A stretch of DNA of 35,560 nt, taken from the NCBI GenBank assembly GCA_964640325.1, contig CAZXID010000019.1, positions 1 through 35,560 of the forward strand, in the 5' to 3' direction. The notes under the pieces were generated by a model. The model had not been told where the DNA came from, made no database searches, and saw only the letters and a program-made list of their open reading frames with translations. Position numbers and translations under genes: made by a program. Positions 32,818 through 35,560 of the stretch are shown piece after piece; the stretch's first letter is position 1, and each line of letters opens with the position of its first letter. This DNA comes from DAOQAU01 sp964640325. GTDB taxonomy: Bacteria; Cyanobacteriota; Vampirovibrionia; Gastranaerophilales; Gastranaerophilaceae.

Positions 32818-35115
32818 CTAATCCACATCAATCGGTTCTCTTAAAATCCCGTTAATTGCTTCTCTTGCTGTGAAAACAAGGGCTTCGGGAATGTTTGAGA
32901 TTACGCAGAGTTGTCTTAAAACATCAACTGTGCGTTTAAAAATTCTTACAACATCGCCTTCGCCCATTTCAACCTGGTCAAGAATACTTTCCCATTCGGC
33001 TCCGTTAACCCACATTTCTATCATTGACGAATAGTAGGAATTTATGTACATCGGAGTTTCTATATTATTGTCTTTTTGGGTTTTTTCAAGGTTTCTTTTG
33101 ATGTTTTTAATCTGATTAAGCGTTTTTCTCACTGCCTGTGAAATCGGAATCTGCGGGTAAATTTCTGCTCTCAAATCTTCTGTCGTAACTGCACAAATAA
33201 CACTTGCAAGCTCTGCAGGTGTAAGGGCTTCAAGCACATGCGAAAGAATTATTTCTGCTATAAAAAGTTCGTTTTCAGATCGGATTTGCGAAGTCATAAC
33301 ACCCTTTTCTGTCGGGTAATCGTCTTTTAAATATCCGAAATCCTTTAATACTTGTCTGTGCGATAAAAATTTGTTCCAGAAAATATCTTTTGAATGTTCA
33401 ATTTCTTTTTCCAATTTTATCTGTTTGATTTTGTATCGCTCCAGTACCTCAATTTCTTTTGAATGTTTTTTGAAAAGTTTGCAGGTATCGCATTTGTAAG
33501 ACTGCATTTTATAGAGCATTTCTTTGTTTTTTCTACCAAATTCCTGTGCTTCGGCACTTAGCGGCCTATTTTTGTGGCGTTCCTGTTTTTGAATTGTCTT
33601 AAAAATTCTTCTGTTTTCGACATAAATTTCTCTAGTTTTGTTGTAATCAAGCAAATCTTGATTAGTTAATTTGTAATGACAAACAAAATTTGAAAGCTCG
33701 TCTATGGCTTTTTGGTTAAGTTCTTTTTGGTGCAGAAGCGGCGTCATCCTTGAAGTGGAAGAAAAATACCCAAAACTCTTTAGGATAAGTTCTTTTGCTT
33801 CATCGAGGCTAAATCTTTGTAACAAATTTAAAACCATTGAATAACTTGGTGAAAATCTGCTTTCAAGAGGGTTTGCATCAGATAAAACCAACTCTGCTAC
33901 ATCTTGGGGCGAATCAAACTGAGAACCCACGACTGTAACATATCCGATTTCGTCCATTCCACGCCTTCCCGCGCGCCCTGACATTTGTAAAAATTCACTT
34001 CCTGTGAGTGTTCTGTGCCCTGTATCGGTTCTTTTGCTTATTGAGCTTATAACAGTAGAACGCGCCGGCATATTAATTCCAGCAGCCAACGTTTCTGTTG
34101 CAAAAACCACTTTTATAAGCCCTTTTTTAAATAAGTTTTCGATTAAAACTTTCCACCCCGGTAAAAGCCCTGCATGATGTGAGGCTACACCGTTTAAAAC
34201 GTATTCGATATGTTTGTTTTTGCACAAATAAGGATTTTCTACCAGATATTGGTCTATTATTTCTTTAATCTGTTTTTGTTCCTGTGGGGTTACAAGGACC
34301 ATTCTGGAGCATTTTTCCATTTGGTCGTCACATTTTTTTCGCGAAAAAGTAAAATAAATCGCAGGAAGCATGTCTTTTTCGTGCAAATTTCTTACCACAT
34401 CACGAACTATATTTCGCTCAGGCGGTTTGCCTCTGTGATGAAATTGCCGTTTTTCCGGACGTATTTTGCTGTTAAGCTGTCCGCTTGGAGTCAGAAGCGG
34501 CAAAATCGTATTTGGCTGAGAGCTGTCAAAATAATAAAACCGCAGAGGAACAGGTCTGAAATCTGTGTTTATAAGCTCTGTGCGCGAATGAACGGTGTTA
34601 ATCCAGTCTGTAAGCTGGTCTGCGTTTGCCACAGTCGCAGAAAGAGCAATCAGTTGAATATTTGTAGGGCAGTAAATTATACTCTCTTCCCATACTGTTC
34701 CGCGCTGTTCGTCGTTCATGTAGTGGACTTCATCTAATACAACGTATTTTACGTTTTTCATATTTTCTGTAACAGAGCCGAAATTTGTTCCGTAGAGCAT
34801 GTTTCTGAAAACTTCTGTTGTCATAACCACAATTTGCGCATCGCGGTTTATGGAAGTATCTCCTGTCAAAAGTCCGACGTTATTTATACCATATTGATTT
34901 GAAAAATCACCATATTTTTGGTTAGAAAGTGCCTTTAGCGGAGTTGTATAAAAAACCCTGCAATTTTGTTCAATGGCCAGATGAATTGCGTGTTCTGCAA
35001 TTACGGTTTTGCCCGCACCTGTCGGAGCACAAACCACAACACTTTTGCCGTCGCTTATATATTCGCAGGCTTGTTTTTGAAAATCATCTAATTCAAACGG
35101 AAATTTATTCATCAT
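32818..35115 (-). CDS. Ski2/Mtr4-like DExH-box RNA helicase
   Basis: A 765-residue superfamily 2 helicase. Walker A is CAPTGAGKTVIAEHAI (30-ish), motif Ia TTPLKALSNQKY, motif II DEVH at 128-131, motif III SATVANADQL, TETLAAGINMPARS, and motif VI QMSGRAGRRGMDEIG. The C-terminal third has a helical DSHCT-type domain (VRIFKRTVDVLRQL) and a CDTCKLFKKH cysteine pair. Ski2-like helicases thread structured RNA, and related bacterial and cyanobacterial proteins are thought to act in RNA processing. The ATG overlaps the serS stop by four bases (ATGA), so the two genes are coupled. Confidence 0.93.
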   Translation of the reverse strand: MMNKFPFELDDFQKQACEYISDGKSVVVCAPTGAGKTVIAEHAIHLAIEQNCRVFYTTPLKALSNQKYGDFSNQYGINNVGLLTGDTSINRDAQIVVMTTEVFRNMLYGTNFGSVTENMKNVKYVVLDEVHYMNDEQRGTVWEESIIYCPTNIQLIALSATVANADQLTDWINTVHSRTELINTDFRPVPLRFYYFDSSQPNTILPLLTPSGQLNSKIRPEKRQFHHRGKPPERNIVRDVVRNLHEKDMLPAIYFTFSRKKCDDQMEKCSRMVLVTPQEQKQIKEIIDQYLVENPYLCKNKHIEYVLNGVASHHAGLLPGWKVLIENLFKKGLIKVVFATETLAAGINMPARSTVISSISKRTDTGHRTLTGSEFLQMSGRAGRRGMDEIGYVTVVGSQFDSPQDVAELVLSDANPLESRFSPSYSMVLNLLQRFSLDEAKELILKSFGYFSSTSRMTPLLHQKELNQKAIDELSNFVCHYKLTNQDLLDYNKTREIYVENRRIFKTIQKQERHKNRPLSAEAQEFGRKNKEMLYKMQSYKCDTCKLFKKHSKEIEVLERYKIKQIKLEKEIEHSKDIFWNKFLSHRQVLKDFGYLKDDYPTEKGVMTSQIRSENELFIAEIILSHVLEALTPAELASVICAVTTEDLRAEIYPQIPISQAVRKTLNQIKNIKRNLEKTQKDNNIETPMYINSYYSSMIEMWVNGAEWESILDQVEMGEGDVVRIFKRTVDVLRQLCVISNIPEALVFTAREAINGILREPIDVD

Positions 35116-35560
35116 ATGATTTCAAACCCTGTATAAGGGTGAAGCACTTTTGGTATTAATATTGTGCCGTCTTCTTGTTGGAAGTTTTCTATAATCGCGG
35201 CAAAAGTCCTTCCTACTGCAAGTCCCGAGCCGTTTATGGTGTGTACAAACTGAACCTTGCCGGTCGATTTTTCTCTGTATCTGATATTGGCACGCCTTGC
35301 CTGATAATCCCCAAAATTAGAACAGCTTGAAATTTCTTTATATCCGTTGTAAGAGGGCATATAAACTTCCAAATCGAAGCATTTATTAGCAGAAAATCCG
35401 ATGTCTGCAGTGCAAAGTTCAACTCTTCTGTAAGGTAATTCAAGTAATTCCAAAACTTTTTCGGCATTTTTTGTAAGTTTAAGGTGTTCATCGTGGCTTT
35501 GAGCCGGCGTTGTAAGCTTTACCAGCTCCACTTTATTGAATTGGTGAACTCTTATCATCC
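35112..35560 (-). CDS. serS: Seryl-tRNA synthetase (partial, N-terminus cut by window edge)
   Basis: The C-terminal about 149 residues of SerRS. They show motif-2-like MIRVHQFNKVELV, the LPYRRVELCTADIGFSANKCFDLEVYMPSY segment, SSCSNFGDYQARRANIRYR, and motif 3 INGSGLAVGRTFAAIIENFQ, ending VLHPYTGFEII. The frame runs off the right edge. The stop overlaps the helicase start by four bases. Confidence 0.96.
   Translation of the reverse strand, partial: MIRVHQFNKVELVKLTTPAQSHDEHLKLTKNAEKVLELLELPYRRVELCTADIGFSANKCFDLEVYMPSYNGYKEISSCSNFGDYQARRANIRYREKSTGKVQFVHTINGSGLAVGRTFAAIIENFQQEDGTILIPKVLHPYTGFEII

Noticed and set aside
1..35560. CRISPR arrays, rRNA and tRNA genes
   Set aside because: I found no regularly spaced direct repeats and no tRNA- or rRNA-like stretches on reading both strands.

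Overview
The window is AT-rich, standard-code bacterial DNA with dense genes on both strands. Ribosome-binding sites are mixed: some genes have clear AGGAG-type sites, others have none and instead a -10-like hexamer six bases before the start codon. The gene set is mostly conserved housekeeping genes (accD, ybaB, recR, mnmG, ndk, tgt, lepA, speD, uvrC, glyQ, serS). Lineage-type proteins accompany them: a pilin-like protein with an A/FTLAEVL leader, an OmpR-type response regulator, a Ski2-like helicase, and several proteins whose polar N-terminus carries a short F-K/G-G tag. From remembered family features I infer a non-photosynthetic cyanobacterial relative (Melainabacteria/Vampirovibrionia, probably Gastranaerophilales). 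This is an inference, not a database match.

Layout. 1-3326: accD (cut by the left edge), a cytoplasmic matrixin-like protease, ybaB-recR and an exported protein. 3330-5084: a sigma-70-like protein with four tandem sigma-4-like domains. 5233-8453: an orphan OppF-type ATPase, a strong terminator, a small winged-helix protein and mnmG. 8564-12173: an exported unknown, a pyruvate/indolepyruvate decarboxylase-type enzyme, and an EF-hand/hydrophobic/ParB-like unknown. 12322-16919: ndk-tgt, a coiled-coil unknown, a pilin-like protein and lepA. 16920-21100: a possible small RNA or 3' element, a sigma-70-like protein fused to three winged helices, a response regulator, speD and a small unknown. 21111-22024: a DUF192 protein and a 572-base gene-free stretch holding a MITE-like palindromic element. 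22025-28312: uvrC, an ArsB/NhaD-type transporter, small unknowns, a TerC-family protein, a glycosyltransferase and a P-loop kinase. 28572-35560: glyQ, two tandem APC amino-acid permeases, a Ski2-like helicase and serS (cut by the right edge).

The most notable content is the pair of unusual sigma-like proteins. Both keep a sigma 1.2-2-3-4-like core behind an F-K-G/S-tagged N-terminus, but both lack the region 2.3 tryptophans used for promoter melting. Each carries extra DNA-binding modules: three more sigma-4-like domains in one, three OmpR/PhoB-type winged helices in the other. The second sits directly downstream of an OmpR-type response regulator on the same strand, suggesting a regulatory unit. 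Other points of interest are an in-frame palindromic repeat inside uvrC, loss of the UvrC C-terminal HhH domain, a 21-22-base element shared by two gene 3' ends, a family of GTCAT...ATGAC dispersed repeats, and a recurrent -10-N6-ATG (apparently leaderless) gene start.
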